37,861 nt of DNA, taken from contig CANQJG010000004.1 in the NCBI GenBank assembly GCA_947624185.1, positions 1 to 37,861 on the forward strand, in the 5' to 3' direction. The notes below the pieces were generated by a model that was not told the origin of the DNA, did no database searches, and worked only from the letters and a program-made list of their open reading frames with translations. The DNA comes from an uncultured Clostridia bacterium (GTDB lineage Bacteria; Bacillota; Clostridia; TANB77; CAG-508). A program made the translations under genes and the position numbers. The first letter of the stretch is position 1. Every line of letters begins with the position of its first letter. Below, in pieces: positions 29,434 through 37,861 of the stretch.

Positions 29434-29507
29434 CATTTGGGGCAGTTGTAAAATTTTCCTTATCTCTCTCAATTTGCTTTTGATACCTTTTCTCCTCTGA
29501 GTGAATA
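29434..29507 (-). pseudogene. Stray fragment of a queH C-terminus
   Basis: Minus-strand HSEEKRYQKQIERDKENFTTAPNEN* matches FSEEERYQKQIEKDKEGI* of the intact gene at 31274; ~50 nt near-identical. Confidence 0.8.
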
Positions 29508-29594
29508 ATTTATCGACACACAACATTTTCCTTCAACTTATTGATTTTTCTAATAATATTTAAACTTTTTATATATTAATAATTGACTACTTTT

Positions 29595-30623
29595 TTAATT
29601 TTCACTATTTTTTATGTCTTTTGATTTTATTAAAAGTTCATCAAAATCTGAAATATATTTTTTGTCTTGCACAACTCTATATTTCTTATATTCATCTAAT
29701 GCTAACTTATCTGCTATTTCTCTTTTTATTTTACCATTATCTTTTAAAATATTGTACTCGTTTATTTTTAAAAATACTTCTAATTTTTCTTTCCATTCTT
29801 TCATTGAAATGATTTTGCCTAATTTCACTTGTCTTTCTGCATAATCAAGATACATTGAAACTAAATTATTTAATTCCTCTATTTCTTCTTTATTTAAATA
29901 ATTTTTTGCAATAGTTACATCTGTTTCAAGTATTTTTCCATTTGGTGCATTTTTCCATGTTTTAAGTCCCATATTTTTCTTATTGCTATCAACTCTATTA
30001 TAAATTATTTCAGGAGCTGTCATTCCAGTAATTGCAAAATGTAATTTATTTTGAATATTTTTATAAAATTCTTCTGTTAATTCACTATTTTTATCATAAT
30101 CATAACTACATTCTTTAAAAATATCAGTAATCTTTTGATAAAATCTTCTCTCACTTGCTCTAATTTCTTTTATCTTTACAAGTAATTCATCAAAATAATC
30201 TTTTCCAAATTTTGGTCCGTTTTTTAGTAGTTCACTATTTAATACAAAACCTTTTTTTATGTATTCTTTTAAAGTTTTAGTTGCCCATATTCTAAAATCT
30301 GTGGCTTCTTTTGAGTTAACTCTATAGCCAACTGCTATAATTGCATCTAAGCTATAAAATGTGACTTGTCTTGAAACCTTTCTATTTCCTTCGTTTTGAA
30401 CTACTCTAATTTTTTGAGTAGTTCGATTTTCTTCTAATTCTCCAGTTTTAAATATATTTTGCAAATGATAAGTAATGTTATTTTCTGCAACATTAAATAG
30501 TTCTCCCATAGATTTTTGTGTTAACCAAAAATCTTCATCATTATATAAAACTTCTACTAATATGTTTTCATTGTTTTGACTTTGATATATGATTAAGTCT
30601 TTTAAATTTTCTACATTGTTCAA
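29595..30623 (-). CDS. RhuM family protein
   Basis: ILVEVLYNDEDFWLTQKSMGELFNVAENNITYHLQNIFKTGEL...VRVVQNEGNRKVSRQVTFYSLDAIIAVGYRVNSKEATDFRIWAT is characteristic of RhuM. Confidence 0.9.
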   Translation of the reverse strand: MNNVENLKDLIIYQSQNNENILVEVLYNDEDFWLTQKSMGELFNVAENNITYHLQNIFKTGELEENRTTQKIRVVQNEGNRKVSRQVTFYSLDAIIAVGYRVNSKEATDFRIWATKTLKEYIKKGFVLNSELLKNGPKFGKDYFDELLVKIKEIRASERRFYQKITDIFKECSYDYDKNSELTEEFYKNIQNKLHFAITGMTAPEIIYNRVDSNKKNMGLKTWKNAPNGKILETDVTIAKNYLNKEEIEELNNLVSMYLDYAERQVKLGKIISMKEWKEKLEVFLKINEYNILKDNGKIKREIADKLALDEYKKYRVVQDKKYISDFDELLIKSKDIKNSEN

Positions 30624-30692
30624 TAAACATTCCTCCTTTCAAACTTGAATTAGACTATAATTTATTTTCTTTCAAACCAATGCATATTTAAA

Positions 30693-31274
30693 TTACTCAA
30701 TATCTCTCTGTTCTTGTTTTAATTCTTTTTCTTTTAATTTCATGCTTTCTTTTATAATATCTAATTTTTCAAATACCTGTTTTATATATTTAGGATTATA
30801 TGCACTAGCATCATAATATTGAATAAGTAATAATTTTTTCATAATCTCAATATTATTCATATTAACATCTTGTATCTCTATAGTCTTTGCGTGATTTTCA
30901 ATCAAAAAGCAAATATTTCTTACTTCGCCTTCTGTATATCCTAATCTTTCTAAAATATTTTTTGCAATTTGCGCTCCTTTTTCTGGATGCTTTCTAAAGT
31001 GTCTTACATTTTCATCATCTTGATAAGAGTGTGGTTTGCCTATATCGTGTAACAATAAAGCTAACCTTATTTCTACATCTGGTTTTGAATTTTTTAATGC
31101 TACTAATGTATGTTTCCATATATCATATAAATGCCAAGGGTTTCTTTGTTCAAAACCATATTCATCTTCTAATTCAGGTATCATCTGAAAAATTTGCTTT
31201 TTATTCTCTTGCAAACTTCTTACCATTTCTTCACCATTTAGACTAAGAATGTCTTCTATATTTTTCCTATTCAT
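30693..31274 (-). CDS. HD domain phosphohydrolase
   Basis: LALLLHDIGKPHSYQDDENVRHFRKHPEKGAQIAKNILERLGY...IENHAKT (HD motif). Confidence 0.85.
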   Translation of the reverse strand: MNRKNIEDILSLNGEEMVRSLQENKKQIFQMIPELEDEYGFEQRNPWHLYDIWKHTLVALKNSKPDVEIRLALLLHDIGKPHSYQDDENVRHFRKHPEKGAQIAKNILERLGYTEGEVRNICFLIENHAKTIEIQDVNMNNIEIMKKLLLIQYYDASAYNPKYIKQVFEKLDIIKESMKLKEKELKQEQRDIE

Positions 31275-31831
31275 TAGATACCTTCCTTATCTTTCTCAAT
31301 TTGCTTTTGATACCTTTCCTCTTCTGAAAATATACATCCACAATATTTTTGCATATAAAGTCCAAGTTCTCTTGCCTTATTTTGTCCTTCTCTAAAACCT
31401 TCTCTAAAATCTCTATATACAAATTCAATACTATATTCTTTGCTAAGTTCTTCCATATATTTTTTTATAAATTCATGATTTTGATAAATACTGTATAACA
31501 AAGTTGTTGAAACTGCATCGTATACATTTTCCTTGGCATATTCAAATGTTTTTCTTAATCTCACTGGATAACAGTAGTTGGTACATCTTGCTTTTAAATC
31601 TTTTACAGCTTCTTTGCAAAATTCATCTAAACCATAATTTTCTTCGAATATTGCATTCACATTAATTATTTTAGCATATTCTTTTAAGCACTCTCTTCTT
31701 GCCTTATATTCTGTGTATGAATGTATATTAGGATTGTACCAATAGAGTGTAGGTTCAATTCCTTCTTCTCTCAATTTATCTATGCAATATATACTGCATG
31801 GTGCACAGCATGTATGTAAAAGTAATTTCAT
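31274..31831 (-). CDS. queH: Epoxyqueuosine reductase QueH
   Basis: MKLLLHTCCAPCSIYCIDKLREEGIEPTLYWYNPNIHSYTEYKARR ... CTNYCYPVRLRKTFEYA ... KYCGCIFSEEERY. Confidence 0.95.
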   Translation of the reverse strand: MKLLLHTCCAPCSIYCIDKLREEGIEPTLYWYNPNIHSYTEYKARRECLKEYAKIINVNAIFEENYGLDEFCKEAVKDLKARCTNYCYPVRLRKTFEYAKENVYDAVSTTLLYSIYQNHEFIKKYMEELSKEYSIEFVYRDFREGFREGQNKARELGLYMQKYCGCIFSEEERYQKQIEKDKEGI

Positions 31832-31834
31832 TTT

Positions 31835-33196
31835 TTATTCCTTCTTTTTTTCTAATATTTGGTTTGCTAATATTAATAAACTTATTATTGATATAACTAA
31901 TATTCTATATGTAAAAAATGAGTGGATATATGAATGTTGTTTTATTACTAAATACCATATAATTGGTAAAAAGAATATTATTGCGTATGGTATACATTTT
32001 TTTAAGTTTTCTTTTATATCTATTTTTTCTTTATTTTTTACTATTATAATTGTTCTAACCAATATATTTAATATGCATATTGCTATAATCAAATATATAA
32101 CTGTATTTGACAAGCATAATATATTTCTTAGTATAACAACAGATGCTGTATATGGTAATTTTCCTGCATGCCCACCATTTGCTCTATATAGTATTTGCTC
32201 TATGGCATTTGATATGATTTGTCTCTTAAATATTAATTCTAATAATACCCATTTTAATATCCATGTTATCCCATATCCTAAGCACCAAACAATTCCAATT
32301 TTTAAAATATCTATTAAATACTTTTTTATGCTAATATTTTCTTCTTTTTGAGCCAATAGAAAATACAATATTAATGGAATTGCAAGCGTTACTAAAGGTG
32401 CTGTTAATAAATCTATAAAACTAGTTATTGATCCTATTATGAAGAAAAATATTCCTATGTTTTTTATTTTCTTATATTTTATTAATAAACTTATTGAACT
32501 TATCATTGCTATCAAGTATACCAATATTTCGTTTATTGCTTGACTCACTATAAAGATGTTTATTGAAAGTAATGCAATTCCAAACATTATACTTGATATT
32601 AAGTCTATTTTTTTATAAATTAAATATAACAATGCACATACACAAATTAATGTTATTATTGCTAAAATTATTCTAATTCCACTATAATTAGTTATTAATA
32701 GTAAAGGTCTCAAAAGCACTAGATATCCATGCCAGTATCTTCCATATTCATAAGAGTCTTCGATATTATCGTCATGCATCAAGCCATATAATTCTTTAGT
32801 TTGATATAAATCCCCAGTATTTGGATTTATATACTTTTTATTTGCTCCTAAATTATATTGACCATCTGAATAAACTTTTTTTGTTTGTCCTGGAATATAA
32901 TTTTTCCTTGCTAGCATAAAGCTTGCAGGATTTTTACTATCTATTGAATAAGCAGTATTTATCATAAGTGCATCAGTAAATGTAAATATGTTTTCTTCTT
33001 TATATTTCAAGTCTATTGTTACCTTTTCATCATCTTTATATAGCGTTTCTGAACTTTCTTTAACATGATTTTTCATCCATGAAGAAGGTATTAAACTTAC
33101 TATTAACATTGAAATTATGTATATACCTATTAATATAAAAGTTATGCAGACATATTTAAATAAAATTTTTAATATGTTTTTTACTTTACTATTCAT
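31835..33196 (-). CDS. Multi-pass membrane protein (GT-C glycosyltransferase-like)
   Basis: 453 aa, N-terminal TM, extracytoplasmic loop, then ~9-10 hydrophobic helices. Confidence 0.6.
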   Translation of the reverse strand: MNSKVKNILKILFKYVCITFILIGIYIISMLIVSLIPSSWMKNHVKESSETLYKDDEKVTIDLKYKEENIFTFTDALMINTAYSIDSKNPASFMLARKNYIPGQTKKVYSDGQYNLGANKKYINPNTGDLYQTKELYGLMHDDNIEDSYEYGRYWHGYLVLLRPLLLITNYSGIRIILAIITLICVCALLYLIYKKIDLISSIMFGIALLSINIFIVSQAINEILVYLIAMISSISLLIKYKKIKNIGIFFFIIGSITSFIDLLTAPLVTLAIPLILYFLLAQKEENISIKKYLIDILKIGIVWCLGYGITWILKWVLLELIFKRQIISNAIEQILYRANGGHAGKLPYTASVVILRNILCLSNTVIYLIIAICILNILVRTIIIVKNKEKIDIKENLKKCIPYAIIFFLPIIWYLVIKQHSYIHSFFTYRILVISIISLLILANQILEKKKE

Positions 33197-33247
33197 TTTG
33201 GTTTCCTAACATAATATAATTATGCTGCTTTTCCTTTCTTTGCAATC

Positions 33248-35040
33248 TTAATTTTCACTTGCAAATTTTTTCTTTTGACTATTTTTATTAATTCCTTTGT
33301 TATCTTTGTTTTCTTCTACCTTTTCAGCTACAATATTTTTTTCAATACATAGTGCAATTAAAAATGGCAAACTTGTAAACAGTCCATAAACATATCGTAA
33401 TTGACAAAATGCTGGTGATGCTAAAGTAGTTAACCAAAGAATTAATGCTGGTAAATAAACTATTATCAGTTTATATTTTTTCTTATAAATAATATACATA
33501 CAAGATGTTAATATAATCCAAAAAATTAATCCAACATTACAAACTGATGATATTAATGGAATCGAATCGTTTTCTATTATTGAATCAACTTTTTCAACAA
33601 TTCTTCCTTTTATTAAAGGGTTACTTTCTACATCAATAACATTTTTCTCCATTGTTCTATTAGCAACCCAACCGCTTTACATCTGTATAATAATATCCAT
33701 AATTATTACTAAAGAAAGCTTCTAAATAAGATTTAGGATGTTTAACTAATAATTTAAGCCATAAGTTAATAAACTCTCCTTTATTATTTAAAAATGCTTC
33801 ACTATCAAATACATCTTTTATATTATCTGCAATAGTAGCTGTATAACGTTCTCCTATATTATCCGCCTTTATAAACTTATGTATTTCATCAATTTCATCT
33901 TGACTCAATTCTGCCTCATGATATTTTACTACTCTTGCTATTTGTTGCATTGGTATAGATAATGCTTCTCTTATTTCACCTTTTTTTACATTTAATGCTT
34001 TAAATATTATTTGTTTTAACCCAAAGCAAAATACTATTGCTATTCCAAAAGTAATTAAAACTTGTTTCCACTTTTTCTTGCAGGTAATTAGCATAATAAT
34101 GAACATCAAAATTACAACATATATTCCATTTTGTCTAAATAATATTGTTCCTATTACAATTAAAGTATAACCAATTAAAAATAAATAATTTTTCTCATTT
34201 TTTCTTGTAATAAATTCATAAGTTTGAATTGTAAATAATAATATCATTCCGCCAAATATGATATCTTTCCACATTATTTGACTAAATAACGCATGTATAG
34301 GATATAATGCAAAAAACAATAATGATAATATTCTTACCACTAACGGAATTTTTTTCTTTGCCATATAACAAACTGTATATGAAAATATTGCTGACATTAC
34401 TATCATTTGAAAAATAGTATATAATGCTACTCCAAATTCAAGATTATTTACTGCTTTACCTAATTTTATAAATATTGATATTAATAAAGTATGTACAATA
34501 GGATGATGATCTGTAAAGTTATTTATTCCTAAACTTTCATAAATTTGAATATTTGAATCAGTTGTAGTTAATCCTGGAAAATATCTTAAAAAATAAGGTA
34601 ACCACAAAATTAATATAAATGCCATCCCTAGTCCAAACCATTTAAAATCATATTTTAATATTTTAGATTCAAAGCTTTTTTTCTCATTAAGTTTATTTAT
34701 ATAATCAAATAATATTATGCATATTGCCATTGCAGTTATAAAATAACCGTAGAATTATAATTAAATCCATAATATGATTTAAAGTAAAATCTACACTAAT
34801 ACTTCTACTGATTATTTGAGCAATTGTAAATAAAATGGACAATATAGATGATATTTTCCATATTCTTTTATCTTTTATTTGCAAAGCTTTCTTATCAAGA
34901 AATATATAGGCTATTAAAATAAAAATATAAACAATACTGAATCCACTTCCATTTATTATTTTCCATGTAAATAATGTCTGTATAATTGCACTTATAAACA
35001 CAATTATTTCTTTCATTATTTCTTTTGATATCCTTTTCAT
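33248..35040 (-). pseudogene. DUF6020-like multi-pass membrane protein, split into three ORFs by two apparent +1 frameshifts
   Basis: ORFs 34705..35040, 33660..34730 and 33248..33652 are consecutive and in different frames. Removing one nt near 34750-34760 gives ...MDLIIFYGYFITAMAICIILFDY; removing one T in 33676-33678 gives ...YYYTDVSGWVANRTMEKNV. Confidence 0.75.
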
Positions 35041-35061
35041 TTTTTCTCCTTATATTACTTT

Positions 35062-36066
35062 TTAATTTAGCATTTTTATTCCTAAATGTTCATAAGCTGC
35101 AGGAAGAGCAACTCTTCCTCTTGGTGTTCTTCCTACAAAACCTATTTGTACTAAATATGGCTCATATACATCTTCTATTGTGGATACTTCTTCTCCTAAT
35201 GTAGTTGCTAGGCTATCTACCCCAACCGGTCTTCCTTGATATTTGTTTATCAAAGTATCTAGAAGTTTTCTATCTGTTGCATCTAGTCCTATATCATCTA
35301 TATCTAATTTATTTAATGAGATTTTTGCTATTTCTAGAGTTATTTGTCCATTTCCTAAAACAGATGCATAATCTCTAATTCTTTTTAACAATCTATTTGC
35401 TATTCTTGGCGTTCCTCTTGATCTTTTTGCTATTTCCATTGCTGCATCTTCATCTATTTCTATATTTAAAATATTTGCTGATCTTTTAATAATGGTTTTC
35501 AAATCTTCAGGTTCATATAATTCTAATCTTTCCACTATTCCAAATCTATCTCTTAGTGGTGTAGTCAAAGATCCTGCTTTTGTAGTTGCACCAATTAGTG
35601 TAAACTTTGGTAAATCTAATCTTATTGATTTTGCTGTTGGTCCTTTTCCAATTATTATGTCTAATGTAAAATCTTCAAGTGCTGGATATAATATTTCTTC
35701 AACATTTTTATTTAATCTATGTATCTCATCTATAAATAATACATCAAATTCTGATAAATTCGTTAGTAATGCTGCTAAATCTCCTGCCTTTTCAATTGCT
35801 GGTCCTGATGTTATTTTTATTTTTGAATTCATTTCGTTTGAAATGATATTTGCTAGCGTTGTTTTTCCAAGTCCTGGTGGTCCATATAGAAGAACATGAT
35901 CAAGAGGCTCCTTTCTTTTTTTAGCAGCCTCTATATATATTTTCATATTTTCTTTTACCTTTGTTTGCCCAATATATTCATTTAAATTTTTGGGTCTTAA
36001 TACATTTTCTTGCTTTTCTTCTATTTCATTTTCAAGGCTTGGATTTACCAAATCTTTATTTTCCAT
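35062..36066 (-). CDS. ruvB: Holliday junction branch migration DNA helicase RuvB
   Basis: [50 protein letters not shown] ... GRTPRGRVA. Confidence 0.98.
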   Translation of the reverse strand: MENKDLVNPSLENEIEEKQENVLRPKNLNEYIGQTKVKENMKIYIEAAKKRKEPLDHVLLYGPPGLGKTTLANIISNEMNSKIKITSGPAIEKAGDLAALLTNLSEFDVLFIDEIHRLNKNVEEILYPALEDFTLDIIIGKGPTAKSIRLDLPKFTLIGATTKAGSLTTPLRDRFGIVERLELYEPEDLKTIIKRSANILNIEIDEDAAMEIAKRSRGTPRIANRLLKRIRDYASVLGNGQITLEIAKISLNKLDIDDIGLDATDRKLLDTLINKYQGRPVGVDSLATTLGEEVSTIEDVYEPYLVQIGFVGRTPRGRVALPAAYEHLGIKMLN

Positions 36067-36128
36067 TTATAAATTAATTACCTTTCATAATTATTATATT
36101 CTTCTATATTTTTTTATCAAATTTATGA

Positions 36129-36178
36129 GACGTACTTTTTGTACGTTGATCAAATTTTAAATGAAGTTTGACAACGTC
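36129..36178. promoter_or_regulatory. Overlapping inverted repeats forming two mutually exclusive hairpins in the tagO-like/ruvB intergenic region
   Basis: gacgtac-ttttt-gtacgt and acgttg(at)caaa...tttg(a)caacgt share the central acgt arm. Confidence 0.5.
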
Positions 36179-36188
36179 AAAATTGCAA

Positions 36189-37301
36189 TTATTTTCCAGT
36201 TCTTTCTTGTAATAACATTTCTCGTTTTTTATTTTCCTTTAACATTTCTTTATTATACTTTTTTATTTGTTTGCTTCCTAATCCTAATATTGCTGCAATT
36301 ACAAGTACTAATGATAATGCTTTCCATATACCATCATTTATTAAAATTACTGTAAATAATCCTATTGTGGTACTTATTGAATATAATATATATACTGCTT
36401 GTTTTTGTGTATATCCTTTTTTCATTATTCTGTGATGAAGATGCCCACTATCCGCATTAAATACTGCTTTTAAGGATTTACCTTTTATTATTCTTCTTAC
36501 AATTGCAAATATTGTATCAAATATCGGTAGTCCTAAGATTAATACTGGTGCTACTAATACAATTAATGTAACTGTTTTTGCTACTCCTAATATTGAAATT
36601 ACTGATAAAGCAAATCCCAAAAATTGTGCTCCAACATCTCCTATAAATGTTTTCGCTGGATTTGCATTATAAGGTAAAAATCCTAAGATTGATCCGGCTA
36701 AAGCTGTTATTAATACTATTGATATTATAGGTGATGCAGTTGTTGCAAATATTAGAAGCAAAAAGATACATGATATTAATGTAATTCCTGATGAAAGTCC
36801 ATCTAAACCGTCTATTAAATTAATTGCATTGGTTATACCTACTATCCAGCCAACCGTTAGTATAAAGCTTATTGGTTCAGGCAAAATTTTACCGCCTATA
36901 TCAACAATCCTTATTCCAAAAGTATATATAAGGACAGCAGATATAATCTGTGCAATAAGTTTTTGTATTGGTTTTAAGTCCTTAACATCATCTAAAAATG
37001 AAAATATACTTAAAAATATAATTCCTAGCAAAAATCCCAATAACTTCATTTTATAATTTTCTGTATCATTTAAATCAAGTTTGCCTTCAATTGACATTGA
37101 TATTATCAGATAAAGTGCAGATACCAAGAATCCAGCTATTACAGCTAGTCCGCCTATCCTAGGCATTGGTTTTTTGTTTACTCTTCTGTCTGCTGGCATA
37201 TCTATGGCTCCTACTTTTTTAGCCAACTTGATTGTATATGGAGTCACAACAAATGATGTTATACATGCTAATAAAAATGCAATTGCAATATCTCCCCACA
37301 T
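36189..37301 (-). CDS. Undecaprenyl-phosphate GlcNAc-1-phosphate transferase (WecA/TagO/MraY family)
   Basis: VGAIDMPADRRVNKKPMPRIGGLAV, NAINLIDGLDGLSSG, GDVGAQFLGF, DSGHLHHRI. Confidence 0.95.
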   Translation of the reverse strand: MWGDIAIAFLLACITSFVVTPYTIKLAKKVGAIDMPADRRVNKKPMPRIGGLAVIAGFLVSALYLIISMSIEGKLDLNDTENYKMKLLGFLLGIIFLSIFSFLDDVKDLKPIQKLIAQIISAVLIYTFGIRIVDIGGKILPEPISFILTVGWIVGITNAINLIDGLDGLSSGITLISCIFLLLIFATTASPIISIVLITALAGSILGFLPYNANPAKTFIGDVGAQFLGFALSVISILGVAKTVTLIVLVAPVLILGLPIFDTIFAIVRRIIKGKSLKAVFNADSGHLHHRIMKKGYTQKQAVYILYSISTTIGLFTVILINDGIWKALSLVLVIAAILGLGSKQIKKYNKEMLKENKKREMLLQERTGK

Positions 37302-37339
37302 AAATTATACCTCCATTTTATTTTATGTTATAAAGATTT

Positions 37340-37861
37340 TTATTCTTCGTTAGTTTCTCTTATCCCGTTATATTCTTTTATTAGATATAATGGTCTGTCT
37401 TTTGTTTCGTTAAATATTCTTCCTAGATATTCTCCAACAATTCCAAATAATAATATCTGTATTCCTGAGAAAAATAGCACAAGTAAAATTATTGCTTGAA
37501 ATGCTTGAATTACAATACCTTCAATACAACATTTTGCGATTACATATATAAAATATATAATTAATGCAAGAAATGTTGGTATTGCTATATATGTAGATAT
37601 TCTAAGTGGTGATGTTGTAAATGAAGTTATTCCGTCAATTGCTAAATTTACTAATTTTCTATAATTCCATTTAGTTTGTCCAGCTATTCTTGGATCTCTA
37701 TCATAGAGAATTGCCTTTTTATTATAGCCTATCCAACTAAACATACTTTTCGAGCATCTTTGAGATTCTCTCATCTTTTTTAACGCATTTACACATCTTC
37801 TATCTAAAAGTCTAAAATCTCCTGTATCTTTTTGTATTTCAACATTTGTAAGTGATTGCAA
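37340..37861 (-). CDS. Glycosyltransferase family 2 (GtrB/DPM1-like), N-terminus beyond the window
   Basis: DTGDFRLLDRRCVNALKKM...RDPRIAGQTKWNYRKLVNLAIDGITSFTTSPLRI plus C-terminal TM helices; ORF runs off the window edge. Confidence 0.9.
   Translation of the reverse strand: MQSLTNVEIQKDTGDFRLLDRRCVNALKKMRESQRCSKSMFSWIGYNKKAILYDRDPRIAGQTKWNYRKLVNLAIDGITSFTTSPLRISTYIAIPTFLALIIYFIYVIAKCCIEGIVIQAFQAIILLVLFFSGIQILLFGIVGEYLGRIFNETKDRPLYLIKEYNGIRETNEE

Noticed and set aside
31782-32351. 189-aa plus-strand ORF
   Set aside because: Antisense to the queH and GT-C-like membrane protein genes; typical artefact of AT-rich hydrophobic coding sequence.

Overview
AT-rich, low-GC Firmicutes/Clostridia-like chromosomal segment, coding mostly on the minus strand. 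The recognisable housekeeping backbone is tig-clpP-clpX, mrnC, rbgA, tRNA-Glu, polA, ttcA, tcdA, queH, ruvB and a wecA/tagO-like gene. Accessory and surface genes are interspersed: a DUF4912 + GH57 pair, a YefM/YoeB-type toxin-antitoxin, a 1475-aa LPxTG surface protein, a UbiA-family prenyltransferase, GT-C-like membrane proteins and RhuM. The most interesting locus is a compact minus-strand operon at about 21.3-27.3 kb. It encodes an SPFH/SHOCT protein, a membrane TPR/DUF6273 protein, and two tandem paralogous zinc-ribbon + TIR + TM proteins, with a sigma-A-like promoter upstream. It looks like a membrane-scaffolded TIR signalling, defence or envelope-stress module. The window also contains several small lesions: a +1 frameshift at the start of rbgA, two +1 frameshifts splitting a DUF6020-like gene, a DUF1016/YhcG remnant with an in-frame TGA, a stray copy of the queH 3' end, and a duplicated 3' end of ttcA. 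All calls come from reading the sequence and the supplied ORFs; no database search was run.
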